Shown one piece after another: positions 34,801 to 45,868 of a stretch of 64,000 bases of DNA (position 1 is the first letter of the stretch; every line of letters starts with the position of its first letter). This DNA is from Hesseltinella vesiculosa (taxonomy: Eukaryota > Mucoromycota > Mucoromycetes > Mucorales > Cunninghamellaceae). The DNA is taken from contig MCGT01000002.1 of NCBI GenBank assembly GCA_002104935.1, positions 372,001 to 436,000 on the forward strand, in the 5' to 3' direction. The notes under the pieces were generated by a model. It was given only the letters and a program-made list of their open reading frames with translations, searched no databases and was not told the origin of the DNA. The translations under genes and the position numbers were made by a program.

Positions 34801-37800
34801 CTATGATTCTCAAAAAGGTAGCTTTGTGGACCTGTCCATCCTGGATGTGCTGCAAATTTTTGGTCGCGCTGGTCGTCCTCAGGTAAAAAAAAAAAAAAAA
34901 AAAAAAAAGGAAACATTGGCTGGGTTTATTTTATTCAACCTCTGTTTATTTTACCAGTACGAAACGCACGGCGTGGGTTATATCTTGACAACCCATGATC
35001 GACTGTCGCATTATATCTCAGCCATCACCCAGCAACATCCCATTGAAAGCAAGTATGTAAAAAGCCAAAAAAAAAAAAAAAATCCTGCGCAAAGGAACAG
35101 TATTTTCTTAATTTTTTTTTTTTTTTGCTCTCCTATCGATAGATTTATCGAGAACATTGTGGACAACTTGAACGCTGAAATTTCGCTGGGAACCGTGACG
35201 AATGTGGACGAGGCAGTGACTTGGCTCAGCTACACGTTTTTGTATGTACGTATGAAGCGCAATCCGTTCATTTATGGCATGGATCATACCGAGCCTGCAC
35301 AGGACCCGTTGCTTGGCCGCAAACGCCACGAAATCATCACTGCTGCTGCTGAACGCCTTTCCCAATGCCAAATGATTATTTACGACCCAACCACGGGCTA
35401 CCTCACCCCCAAAGACCTCGGCCGCATTGCCTCCAACTTTTACATCAAGCACAACAGTATCGAGATTTTCAACCAAATGATGAAACCCCGCATGACCGAA
35501 GCCGACGTGCTGTCCATGATCAGTCTTAGCTCCGAATTCGACAATATCAAATCACGCGACACAGAACACAAAGAGCTCAAAACTCTCCTTGACAGACAAT
35601 GTGCCTGTGACATCAAAGTAGGGTCCCAGTTTCTTTGTTTTTTTTTTAAATGGTTGGTCCTTTGGCTTGACTTTCTTCTCCTTTTCTTTAGGGCGGCCCG
35701 GATACCACGCACGGAAAAGTCAATATTCTGCTTCAGACATACATCTCGAATGCCTACATTGAAGATTTTGCCTTGGTGTCAGACTGTGCTTATGTTGCTC
35801 AGAACGCTGGCCGTATTGCGCGAGCCTTGTTTGAAATTGCCCTGAACCGCAATTGGGGACCTACATCTGCTGTGCTGCTTGCCATCAACAAGGCGGTCGA
35901 GAAACGCATTTGGACCTTCCAGCACCCCTTGCAGCAAATGGGATTACCGGTGGACATCCTCACCAAGCTTGAACAGCGTAGCCATTCGGTGTCCATCGAA
36001 GAAATGCGCGACATGGAGCCCGGCGAACTGGGCGAGCTCGTCCACCATCGCCGTATGGGCATGACGCTTGCCCGTTGTGTCGATCAGTTCCCGGTCTTGC
36101 AACTCGAGGCCCGCATCGCACCGATGACGCGCCATGTCCTGCACGTGGACCTGACCATCACGCCTGATTTCCTTTGGAACGACAAGGTCCACGGCTCCGT
36201 CGAGCCCTGGTGGATCTGGGCCGAGGACTCTGACAATGTCGAGATCTACTATTCCGAGTACTTTTTGCTGCACAAGAAGCAGATGGCCGAGGACCCGATC
36301 CAGATCACCTTCACCGTGCCGCTGGTGGAACCCCTGCCCAACCAGATCTACATCCGCGCTGTGTCTGACCGCTGGCTCGGCGCCGAAACGGTGCTGCCGG
36401 TCTCCTTCCAACACCTGATCCTGCCCCAGCTTTACCCGCCCAACACCGAACTCCTGGATCTCCAGCCGCTGCCTGTCACAGCCTTGCAAGATGATACCCT
36501 CGAGGCGATCTGCGCCCCTCGGTTCTCGCACTTCAACCCTGTTCAAACCCAGATCTTCCACACCCTGTACCACTCAGCACACAATGCGCTGGTGGGGGCT
36601 CCCACTGGGTCCGGCAAGACAGTCGCAGCCGAGCTCGTGATGTGGGCCGCCTTCAAGCAACACCCGGGCTCCAAGGTGGTGTATATTGCGCCCATGAAAG
36701 CGCTGGTCAAGGAACGTGTGTCGGACTGGACCAAGCGCCTGACCACGCCCATGAACAAGAAGCTGGTCGAACTGACGGGCGATGTCACGCCTGACCTCAA
36801 AACCATCGAAGCCGCCGACATCATCATCACCACCCCTGAAAAGTGGGATGGGATCAGCCGAAGCTGGAAGACCCGTGGCTATGTGCGCCAGGTGTCGTGT
36901 GTGATCATTGACGAAATCCATTTGTTGGGTGGCGACCGCGGCCCCATCCTGGAAGTGATTGTGTCGCGCATGAACTACATTGGCAGCCAGCTGGAGCGCA
37001 AGATTCGTGTGGTGGGCCTGTCCACCGCCTTGGCCAATGCCATCGACCTGGCGGACTGGCTGGGCATCGAGCCGGCCGTCGGCCTGTTCAACTTCCGCCA
37101 CTCCGTCCGCCCTGTGCCCTTGGAAATGTACATTGACGGCTTCCCCGGCAAGCATTACTGCCCTCGCATGGCCACCATGAACAAGCCTACTTATGCCGCC
37201 ATCAAGACCCACTCGCCTGCGCAACCGGTGATCGTGTTTGTATCGTCGCGCCGCCAGACGCGTCTGACGGCGCAAGACCTGATTGCCTACTGTGGCATGG
37301 AAGACAACCCACGCCAATGGCTGCACGGTATGGATGAAGAGGAGCTGGCTGTGCTGCTGGACCGTGTGCATGACGAGTCGCTGCGCATGTCGCTGGCCTT
37401 TGGCATTGGTCTCCATCACGCCGGCCTGACGGAGGACGACCGCAAGCTGGTGGAGCAGCTGTTCCTGGACCTCAAGATCCAGATCCTGATCGCCACAAGC
37501 ACCCTCGCCTGGGGTGTCAACTTGCCTGCGCACTTGGTGGTGATCAAAGGCACCGAATATTACAACTACAAGGTCGGGCGCTATGTGGACTACCCCATCA
37601 CCGACGTGCTGCAGATGATGGGCCGAGCCGGCCGTCCCCAGTTCGACCACACCGGTATCGCGCGTGTGTTTGTGCAAGACAGCAAGAAGCATTTTTTGAA
37701 GAAGTTCTTGCATGAGCCGTTCCCTGTGGAATCCAGCCTGCACAAATTCATGGACGACCACATCAACGCGGAGATCGTGGGCGGCACGATCAGCTCCAAG

Positions 37801-39254
37801 CAAGATGCCCTGGATTATCTGACTTGGACCTACTTTTACCGACGCCTCCAGCAGAACCCTTCGTACTATGGCCTGGACGACCTGACCCAGGCTGGGCTGG
37901 ACGGGTATCTGACGGGCATGATCAACGACGTATGCGACCGCCTGGCCGCCTCTGGCTGTGTTGCCATCGATGACGAGCACCAATTCGATCTGGCGCCGCT
38001 TGTGCCGGGCCGTGTTGCCTCCTACTACTACCTCCGGCACCAAACCGTGCGCCATTTCCACGACCAGCTGGTCAAGGGCCACACCTCGGCCGACATCACG
38101 ATAGCCACCGTGCTGGAAGTCATGGGCAATGCTCCGGAATATGAAGAACTGCCTGCCCGTTGCAATGAAGACCTGCTCAATCAGGAGATTGAAAAACACG
38201 TCCCCCACAAGGTCACTGCCACGCGCAACTACATCTCCCCGCATGTCAAAGCGTTTGTGCTCACCCAAGCGCATATCTCCCGGTTGGAGCTACCGATCAC
38301 CGATTACATCACCGATCAAATCACTGTTTTGGATTCGGCCATTCGTTTCTGCCAGGTAACATGATCGGTGTTTGTTGTTTGGTTAGGAAAAGGACGATGA
38401 GAAATGGAAAGGCTCACGGGAGACCCCATTTTTTTTAATAGGCAATGATCGACCTTGCAGCAGACGCTGGGCATCTGACGACCTGTCTGACCATCATGAA
38501 CTCGTTGCAATGTATTAAGCAAGCTCGATGGATGAATGAATCGACGCTTTTGAACCTTCCTCATTTACAGCCGCATATGCTCAAGGAGATGAAAATCCAG
38601 GTAACACGCCGGCGAGTCTTTTTTTTTTTTATTTTTCCCGCGCCAACCTTTTTTTTTTTTCCTTCAGGGCAAGCCGATTCAGTGTTTGGCTGAATTGCTT
38701 CAATACAATGAACGACAAATCCAAGGCATGCTCAACAAGAGCCAGTATCTCTCCAAGGACCAAGCTCAAGAGGTAAATAGAAGAAGAGAGAGATGCAGCC
38801 AAGCTGATTTATTTTTTTTCCCTCGTAGGTGCTTCGTGTGGTCAAACGGCTGCCATTGATAGATATTCAAACGAAGATTGACAGCAAGAAGGAATTTTTG
38901 ATACCTGAAAGTGAATACAAGCTGCAAGTGACCTTGGATCGCTTGAGCCTTGGCGGCAGTCCTTACCAAGGACGACATGATGGCAGGATCTATTCGCCCT
39001 TCTTCCCCAAGGCTCAGTATGAATCGTGGTGGTTGATCTTGGCCAATGCGGCGACAGATGAGCTCTTGGCGTTGAAGCGTGTCAGCATGCGCAATGGTCC
39101 CAAGGAATCCCTGACCAACAAGTCCACCAGCACTCTCACCTTTGACACGCCTGTTCACCTTGGCAAGCATCCATTCACACTGTATCTGATGAGTGATGGC
39201 TATCAAGGTTTGGACCAAGTGGTCAACATTGATTTTGAAACAAGACTGGAATAA
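31898..39254 (+). CDS. SLH1: RQT-complex helicase Slh1/ASCC3 (dual-cassette Ski2-like)
   Basis: Very large helicase of roughly 2,000 residues with two RecA-Sec63 cassettes. Cassette 1: Walker A CAPTGAGKTDVA split by an intron, DEVH box, SATLP, and [20 protein letters not shown] then [20 protein letters not shown]. The [13 protein letters not shown] form marks the ASCC3/Slh1 clade rather than Brr2. Cassette 2: [18 protein letters not shown] box, [28 protein letters not shown], then a Sec63 and immunoglobulin-like end. In yeast and man Slh1/ASCC3 splits collided ribosomes upstream of Rqc2. The 5' half is cut by many short introns, while 35692-38355 is one uninterrupted GC-rich exon. ATG 31898 begins the conserved N-terminal segment. 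Confidence 0.96.
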
Positions 39255-39969
39255 ACGGGTTGTTTTTGGATTTTTTTTTTCTTTATTTTTAAGGGTCATA
39301 AAAAGGTCATAGGAAAATAAAAAGTGCAGTGCATATTGGAAACAAAATAGCTAAAAAGCGGTGGCATATCGGGGAAAGACAACAGCGACAATTGTCTTTT
39401 GAGTAAAAAGCGACGAGTTAAAAAAAAAAAAAAGAGGAACCCTGATCCAATAAATATGAAATGTAATTACAGGAGTCGTGATTGTTTTCTTTTTTTTGAA
39501 AGGGAGTTGATGATACAAAAAAGGTATGATACAATAGAATAGGCTGTACAATAGAAAAAACGCGAGATGGGTGGATGAGGTGAGGTCGGAGAGTTGCATG
39601 GAGTTTAAATTATCCTGTTTCTGGTATGCAGAAAAACGGGGAGGACTAGTTATTACGCATACATGGATGGTGAAGGAGGGTGGATGTAGGGTGGTATATA
39701 AGAGATATGGAGTGATAAAGAAGGGGAGTTTGCCAAAGAGTTTTTTTTTTTTTTTTTTTTTTTTTGAATGTTTGCACTACAAATAATAAAGTCTGTGTCA
39801 GCGTCGTGGCCGTAGCGTTTCACTTCTATTTTTTTTTTTTTACCTGATCCACGTATCAGACGCCATTTGTTTTCAAAACACGACCAGAAGGGAAAAAATG
39901 AACCGGAGCCGAGGCCGATGTCAAGGTAAGAGTTGCCTCTAAACTTGCCGCTCTGCGCTGATGCATTTT
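39255..39969. other. Intergenic, SLH1 3' flank
   Basis: Long poly-T (39740-39765) and poly-A tracts, no supported gene. Confidence 0.5.
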
Positions 39970-40171
39970 CTAAGAGTCCTGATGATCTTGAATGGGCTTT
40001 TTGATACGGTGATGGTGTTCCATTTGCTTGGTCGTTCCCCCCACCCATTTGCTAGCATCCTAGCAGACAAACAAAGAGTCAGCTACCAGCCTGCTTTCAC
40101 TAGCCTGTCCTTACCAATGACTGAACGTTGAATGCCTGAGCAAAAGGCGTAGGCATGGATGACCACACGTG
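39970..40171 (-). CDS. Possible terminal exons of a small unknown gene
   Basis: Two exon-like segments on the minus strand join through a convincing intron (donor GTAAGG near 40113, GCTGAC branch site, acceptor CTGCTAG): HVWSSMPTPFAQAFNVQSL, then DASKWVGGTTKQMEHHHRIK and a short tail to TAG at 39970. An acceptor (TATTCAAG) precedes the first. A possible upstream exon around 40330-40450 contains FPCGHRWTNLTCQACQ, a cysteine-rich segment, but its start and donor are unclear. The family is not recognised. Confidence 0.3.
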
Positions 40172-40804
40172 CTTGAATAAGAGTAAGAGAGTAGATCAGA
40201 TATGAAAAAGTATAAAAAGAGAGGTTGGAATGGAGAAAAAGAAAAGAAGAAAAAAAAATCCTCCACAAAAACAAATTCGGCACCTGCTTTTATACCTTGA
40301 TCCCTCCTTTCCTCCTCCTTTTTCTTCTTGTACACAACCTGACACGCTTGACATGTCAAATTTGTCCAACGGTGGCCACATGGAAATCTCTGGGTTACAC
40401 CAGTTGACCCCCAAAATGAGGAAATCCATCTTGGAAAACCGAGGTCGGGAGATGCTCCGTCGATCGAAACAAAAAAAAAAATCACATCACACTGAATGCA
40501 CATGCCTTTTATTATGTACAACATACTGAATATTAAAAAAAGGCGAGAGAGCAAGGTGAAAGATAGGAAACAAATGATTCCATTTAAAAATGGTGCAGGG
40601 TAAAAGTAAAAAAAAAAAAAGGAAAGGAGTGGAGACGGAGAGATTGCAGGGGAATGGAGTGTAGCTTAGGTAAGAAAGGCTAGGGATATGAAACAAAGGG
40701 TTAGAACTTCAATGGAAAAAGAAGTGCTAAAAAAAAGTTCAGGGGGAAAGGGCACAAGGAAGGCAAGGAAGCTTCCAAGCAAGAAAAAAAGAATTAAATG
40801 GCGA
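40172..40804. other. Intergenic or uncertain coding upstream of ARFRP1 3' end
   Basis: Holds the possible upstream exon just mentioned (about 40330-40450) and A-tracts. Open frames on both strands overlap here and none can be chosen with confidence. Confidence 0.35.
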
Positions 40805-41864
40805 TCATTGGTAAAGTGGCGGCCGATTGATTTTGTTGCGCTGCAGTCGTTTGATTAACCAGTCAATGGCTTCATGTACCCCATTTCTATGAAAGAACAT
40901 TCCGTGATTAGAAAAAAAAAAAAAACAACAAACAATCAACACATTTGGCACACCCCATTGCGCATTGCCGCGACAAAGGGAAAGTTTGTTGCCTCCCCCC
41001 TTCTTTTTTGTTTAGTTTACCCTTCCAATGCACTGATGGGTAGCACTCGAGAATCACGTGCTCCTAACTTGACGGCAATCTTGTTAAACACTTCCTTGAT
41101 GTCTTCCACGCGTAATGCATCATTGATATCTTGTTTATTTGCAAGCATCAAGATCGGCACTCCTTCCACGAGATCGTTCGTCACCATGGTTTCTATTCGA
41201 ATGGTTCACCAAAAAAAGATGAGTGGCAATCAAACAAAGGATGTTTCCACCGTTTCTTTTGTAACCTTTCCTTTCCTTCCAACTCAAACAATGATCCGCC
41301 CTCTTCCATTATCATGTGAAGTTTGTCTTTTTCCTTGTTGATGCTCGTTTTTTTAAAAATAACTTGTCAAACGTACCAAAAGTATCTTTGCATTCCTCCA
41401 ATCGACGTTTGTCTGTAGAATCTACTACAAACAAAATCGCATGGCATTCTGAATAGTAACGTTCCCAAATCGTCTGAAGGTCGTGTTGTCCACCAAGGTC
41501 CCAAAACTTTAATTTCGAAGATTGAATCTCGATTCTACCAACTAGAAAAATAAAAAAAAATCCGTCAGCGTGATCGCTCTCTCATCTCATTCTTTACTAT
41601 TTAATCCAACGGTCGGTGCTATCCTATCTGCTGGGAGACCAGGCGTATCCATGTACGTTGATTTGATCTTTTCTAGCAATGTCTAAGATGGCGTGATAAA
41701 GTTAGATGGATGCCTACTTTAACAACGTCAGCGTCAGGCTGATGGGTAGCCATGCAGCTGATCATCCTTACGGTTTTTCCAGCATTATCCAACCCAATGA
41801 TTAAGATATTGTATTCTTCCTTCTGTGTCACGTATTGGTACAATCCACTAAGCAGCGTATACAT
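40805..41864 (-). CDS. ARFRP1: ARF-related GTPase ARFRP1 (yeast Arl3)
   Basis: Golgi small GTPase acting with Arl1 and golgins in trans-Golgi traffic. It begins MYTLLSGLYQYVTQKEEYNI, the ARFRP1 N-terminus, and lacks the Gly2 myristoylation site as expected for this subfamily (N-acetylated in yeast Arl3). G1 GLDNAGKT, switch I region IAPTVGLN, G3 FWDLGGQHDLQ, G4 ANKQD and G5 SALEG are all present. The last exon gives NGVHEAIDWLIKRLQRN and the stop at 40805. Exons are separated by GT-AG introns after NAGKT, VGLN, CKDTF and SALEG. Confidence 0.94.
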
Positions 41865-42044
41865 GATGAATCGGTGCGATTCGCAAAGGAGAAACTAAAA
41901 AAATAAAATGCAGGGCGGCCAAAAAAAAAAAAAAAAGAAAAAGGACAGCTGATATTGAAATGGGCCCTGGAAAAAAATAATCCATTGTGTACATGGGAAT
42001 CAAACAGCCATTCTTTTTATTCAAGGAAAAAAGCAACAGGTATT

Positions 42045-43273
42045 TTAACCAACGGTGCGGGCATTGTCGTCACCGTCAAATCCTTCGTCATTGTGTTCTT
42101 CCATCCACTACAAAAAAGGGTTACGTGTCACGATCGAAAATAAACTTTCTCACGCCTCTGATCTATTTTTTTTTTTTTTCGGCTGTACCTTGTACACGCT
42201 GGAGAAGTCCAGAGAGCCCCAGTCTTCGTTGGAAGCCAAGTGACCGTAGACTTGAGAAGCCACGCCACCCAAAGCAGGATGAACATCAACACCATGAGCA
42301 GCCTTCATGGCCAAACCCAAATCCTTGGCAATCAGACGGTTGACAAAACCACCGACGTAGGCACGGTCGACAGGAGCGCCAGCCAGAGCACCGGGAGCTG
42401 GGTTGTTGACTTCAGAGCTCCAGCTACGGCCAGTGGATGTGTTGATGATACCGGACAGCAAAACAGGATCCAGCCCCAATTGCTTGCCCAAGTACAGGGC
42501 TTCGGACAAACCAATCATGGTAATGCCGAGCAACATGTTGTTACAGAGCTTGGCACCTTGACCGGCGCCGTTCTTACCACAGTGCACAATGTTCTTACCC
42601 ATGCATTGAAGCACAGGCTTGATCGATTCAAAGCCTTCCTTGGAAGGAGCACCGACCATGAAGCTGAGGGTACCGGCAGTAGCACCTGGTCATGGAAAAA
42701 AACGTGAGATGGAGCTGTGCACTCCTTTTTTTTTCCCGTACCTTGCACACCACCACTGACAGGTGAGTCGACGGCCAAAGCGCCCTTGGCAATCATCATG
42801 GCCGACACGTCCTTGGCAACCAAAGGATCGATGGTGCTGGAGTCGGCCAGCTGATGTTCAGGGCCAACGATCTTTTCCAATTGGCGGTACACTTGTTCCA
42901 CGTGGGCCGAGGCAGGCAACATCGTCATGACAGTGCGCGACTTTTCCGCCACTTCTTCCACCGTCTTGGCCACTTGCACCTTGGGGATTTCCTTTTGGAT
43001 AGCAGCAAGGGTGTTGGGGTTCACGTCATACACAACAATACCGCCACTGTGCTTGGCGGCCAAGTTGCGTGTCATTTGGAAACCCATTTGACCGAGGCCA
43101 ATGAAACCAACGGTGTCCTTTTGACGGTGAGCTTTTTTTTTTTTTAAAAAAAAAAGGAGCGTGAGATGCTTGCTGCATAAACTGGCGGTCGACTTACCAA
43201 CAGACGATGACAAGTTGCGTTGTTGATGGCGAAGAGCGGAACGGAGTCCAACAAATTGTCGAGCAGGAAGCAT
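42045..43273 (-). CDS. HIBADH: 3-hydroxyisobutyrate dehydrogenase, mitochondrial
   Basis: NAD-dependent enzyme of valine breakdown, oxidising 3-hydroxyisobutyrate to methylmalonate semialdehyde. An Arg-rich presequence (MLPARQFVGLRSALRHQQRN) is followed by the Rossmann motif GFIGLGQMG, MLPASAHV, the substrate motif DSPVSGGVQGA, and GAGQGAKLCNNM with the catalytic Lys. The C-terminal helical domain (STGRSWSSEVNNP) is complete. An odd acidic C-terminal extension from the last exon (WMEEHNDEGFDGDDNARTVG) follows the usual end. Introns lie after the presequence (SSSV), inside GVQG, and before the tail. Length is otherwise normal. Confidence 0.95.
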
Positions 43274-43628
43274 GTTACAATGAGAGAGAGGTGGGAAGTG
43301 ATGGGAAAAAACAAAAAGAAAAAAAAAAAAAAAAAAAAGCTTGTGAATGCTCGCCTGAACCTTGGCTGGTTTTTAAAAAACGCCCATCCAACTTTGGTAG
43401 TCAATGATTTCCCACGGCGCTGCGTCTCCTGAACGAATAGCCGATGCTCAACTGGCTCAACATCCTCTCCCATTTGCATCTCCAATGAACATTGGACAGC
43501 ACCAGTCCCTAGCAAGAAAAAAAAATTCCCACATTCGGCTGGGCCTTTATCTTTTAGCCACCTTTTTTCATTTTTCTGCCACTCCTTTCAGCGATTCTGC
43601 CTTTCTACTTCCAAGTTTCAATGTTGAT

Positions 43629-44049
43629 ATGGTAGCCAATGTCACCAACATGCAAGTAAAGCCATTGCCGTCCGACCATCCTCCAGAAGCGAATGGAGCG
43701 TGTCAAAAGTGGAATGACGTAGCCAATGCGTAAGAAAAAGAGTGGGAATCGACCCAGGCCAGGCATTCCTTCTCCGCCTTTTTTTTTTTTTTCTGGAGAC
43801 GCCAGTGGGCCACGGCCCGCCTCGGAATTGTACATGAATGCCATTCACCCTTCGCCGTATGGAACGTTTTCAGCTGGTATTTGGCCTGTCGGTGCATGTG
43901 CCTCTATGTTAACTCTGCGCAAAGTGGCCCGAGACACATATGCCAGCATTGTCGTGTCTCCACTACTTGCGTGTCGGATTGGAGGTCAATCGGTGGACGT
44001 CGGACTTGTAGCTTCTTTAAAACCAATGCATAGCTGCGTCACTGCGTAA
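43629..44049 (+). CDS. Possible small gene, unknown
   Basis: A frame starting at 43629 (MVANVTNMQVKPLPSDH...) can be joined through a GTAAGA donor after VANA to an acceptor CGCCAG near 43803. It continues as GPRPASELYMNAIHPSPYG to TAA at 44049, about 115 residues. Composition is not repetitive, but no domain, signal or family was recognised. It could be a chance frame in the HIBADH upstream region. Confidence 0.25.
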
Positions 44050-44115
44050 GCGTCTGGCGAGGGCTCAGCTGCGGGAAGCATGTGTGTGGAAAACACGTGG
44101 AAATACGCGTGAAAT

Positions 44116-44182
44116 CGATAGCGTCTAGCGAATACCCTTGTGTGCAATCGTGACAATTCCCCTGTACTCTGAGACGCTATCG
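44116..44182. repeat. 11-bp perfect inverted repeat
   Basis: CGATAGCGTCT at 44116-44126 and its exact complement AGACGCTATCG at 44172-44182, with a 45-nt loop. It lies about 260-325 bp beyond the stop of the minus-strand Fanzor remnant. It could be a structured RNA, an element end, or chance. Confidence 0.5.
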
Positions 44183-44441
44183 CAAAGCCTGGGAATAGGC
44201 TGTCATATCCCGCCGCGTTATGAGCTCTGATACTGTATTTCCAAAAATGAAGTGGAAAGTCAAAAAGTGTCGACAGGGGGCTACAAAAGAAGGAAAGCAC
44301 AGAGTCAGCTTAGAAAGGGTGGCCAATTAGATATTGCACTCACCAGGTCATGGAAGTACGAAAGCGAAAAGAAGAGAATGAGGTGAGTCTTTCGTCAAAA
44401 GAAAAAAAAAACTTACGGGAAAGCCCTAAACTTGTCCATTT

Positions 44442-44957
44442 TCATTTTGCACAGTACGGTACAGTGGGGGAAGGGATGGGAGGAGGATTGCCCAGCGGGT
44501 CGGGGTCATTGGTTGCGCCTTGGCCACCACCGTCTTGAACAGTTATCTTCTGGGAAAGGACTTGCGGATAGGAGGCACCTTCGATGACAAGACGGGCAAC
44601 ACACAGGATTATCCTCGCAGCATTGCAGTCGCGCTGCCACATCTGTCCACAGTGTTGACACACAGTGACAGAGTGCAGGTTTGATCCAGCCATTTCAATA
44701 GGCTTGCAACCTTGACGGCCACACTTGCTACACACTTGAGATGTCCACTTTTCGTCCGTGGACAACAACACCTATCGATCTTCATGTTCTGCTCGTTTAA
44801 GCAGCTTTGCTAATCTTGCTGCGTGGCCGCTTGGGTGACCACGAAAAGTACGCCGGCCGAATTTATCATCTCCAAGGCAGACCAAGGTGACTTTGCTCTT
44901 TGGCGTTGCTTCAAATCGCTTCTTGCGCCATTTGGTGCTGAAAAAAAAAAAAGTCAT
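44442..44957 (-). pseudogene. C-terminal remnant of a second Fanzor
   Basis: One frame on the minus strand covers only the last part of a TnpB/Fanzor protein: KVTLVCLGDDKFGRR, then the RuvC-II and zinc-ribbon region STDEKWTSQVCSKCG, a second pair CQHCG, and RuvC-III WQRDCNAARIIL. A TAG stop at 44772-44774 interrupts it just before the RuvC-II motif, and the first catalytic Asp and everything upstream are missing. Its zinc ribbon is the normal short kind, unlike the one at 23 kb. The upstream end runs into the palindromic tandem repeats at 44973. It is not a copy of the 23-kb gene; identity appears limited to motifs. Confidence 0.85.
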
Positions 44958-44972
44958 TTAAGCTTTGCAATT

Positions 44973-45120
44973 TATCAAAACGTCTTTTGATAAAAAAAAT
45001 ATAATATATCAAAACGTCTTTTGATAAAAAAAAATATATATATCAAAACGTCTTTTGATAAAAAAAATATATATATATCAAAACGTCTTTTGATAAAAAA
45101 AAATAATATATCAAAACATA
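44973..45120. repeat. Tandem repeat of a 20-bp palindrome
   Basis: Four full copies (starting about 44973, 45007, 45041 and 45076) and one broken copy of TATCAAAACGTCTTTTGATA. In each, 8-nt arms TATCAAAA/TTTTGATA flank CGTC. Spacers are A-runs and (AT)n, period about 34 bp. Each unit could form a hairpin. Confidence 0.9.
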
Positions 45121-45157
45121 CCGAGATGAAATAAAATGCTGCGCTAACCACACTTTT

Positions 45158-45868
45158 ATTTTTTTCGTGATGTCTCCAGCCAATCCATCCCTCAAACCAT
45201 GAGTGACCGATGATTCTGTAATGTAAGATGCATGAAAGAATACCCTGCATCGCAATGGCGCCAAGAAAAAAAAATGTCGGCACTCGGTATTCCCGCGTGG
45301 CCTCTCACCGCAGTCCTAACCAAGCCGTCCACTCTGTCTTCTTGACCAGTTGCAATCCGGGTCCATAGCATGAAAGCAGGCAGTGACGAAGTTTGCGGAC
45401 ACGTTGGCTGCACTTGTTATCAGACTGCCACGCATATCCATCGAAGAAGATGCGAACGAATCCGAACTTTGCGCACGGTTTGCTAATCCATTTCTGACTG
45501 GATTGTTTGATGACCCCGACAATGGCGTGTATTTGCGATGGACAAATGAGACAACATTGGAGGCAAAAACCATTGCCGACAGGTCAAACTACGGACCGGA
45601 CCTCACCATCACCAAGTCGCGCGGTGTCAAATGGGAAGCATGCATGGTTATGACGAGTCAACTCTCTGGTCATCAAGGACCTGTTCCGGGCTGCTGTGCT
45701 TTGCAAAGATACCCTTGAACGAACACAACTCTGAAGATGTTTTGGGAATTCAAACCGTGGGTCGCACAGTCAAGTTTTACCTGTTGCTCCCAAAAGTGAT
45801 CCAATGTTTCGGAGTGTTGCCTTCATTCTTTTGCTGTAGTCGTAATACTTCACTAATCGATAAATAAA
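45158..45868 (+). pseudogene. Deleted, decayed copy of the C2H2 / PD-(D/E)XK-like gene
   Basis: The first part (about 45165-45270) matches the start of the gene at 47282 at nucleotide level with small indels. The middle, about 800 bp, is missing, and 45383-45720 matches its C-terminal region (LAALVIRLPRISIEEDANES, then FDDPDNGVYLRWTNETTLEA). Frame breaks near 45640-45720 destroy the end, including the GEAK site. Clearly a dead paralogue. Confidence 0.88.

Noticed and set aside
36574..38274. Minus-strand frame of 566 codons under SLH1
   Set aside because: It is the antisense shadow of the GC-rich, intron-free exon of SLH1; His/Val/Gln-rich composition is typical of such shadows.
44350..44538. 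Small plus-strand two-exon candidate (MEVRKRKEENE, intron, then a Gly/Pro-rich end)
   Set aside because: It overlaps the Fanzor remnant in antisense and its second exon is just the complement of that frame; no independent support.
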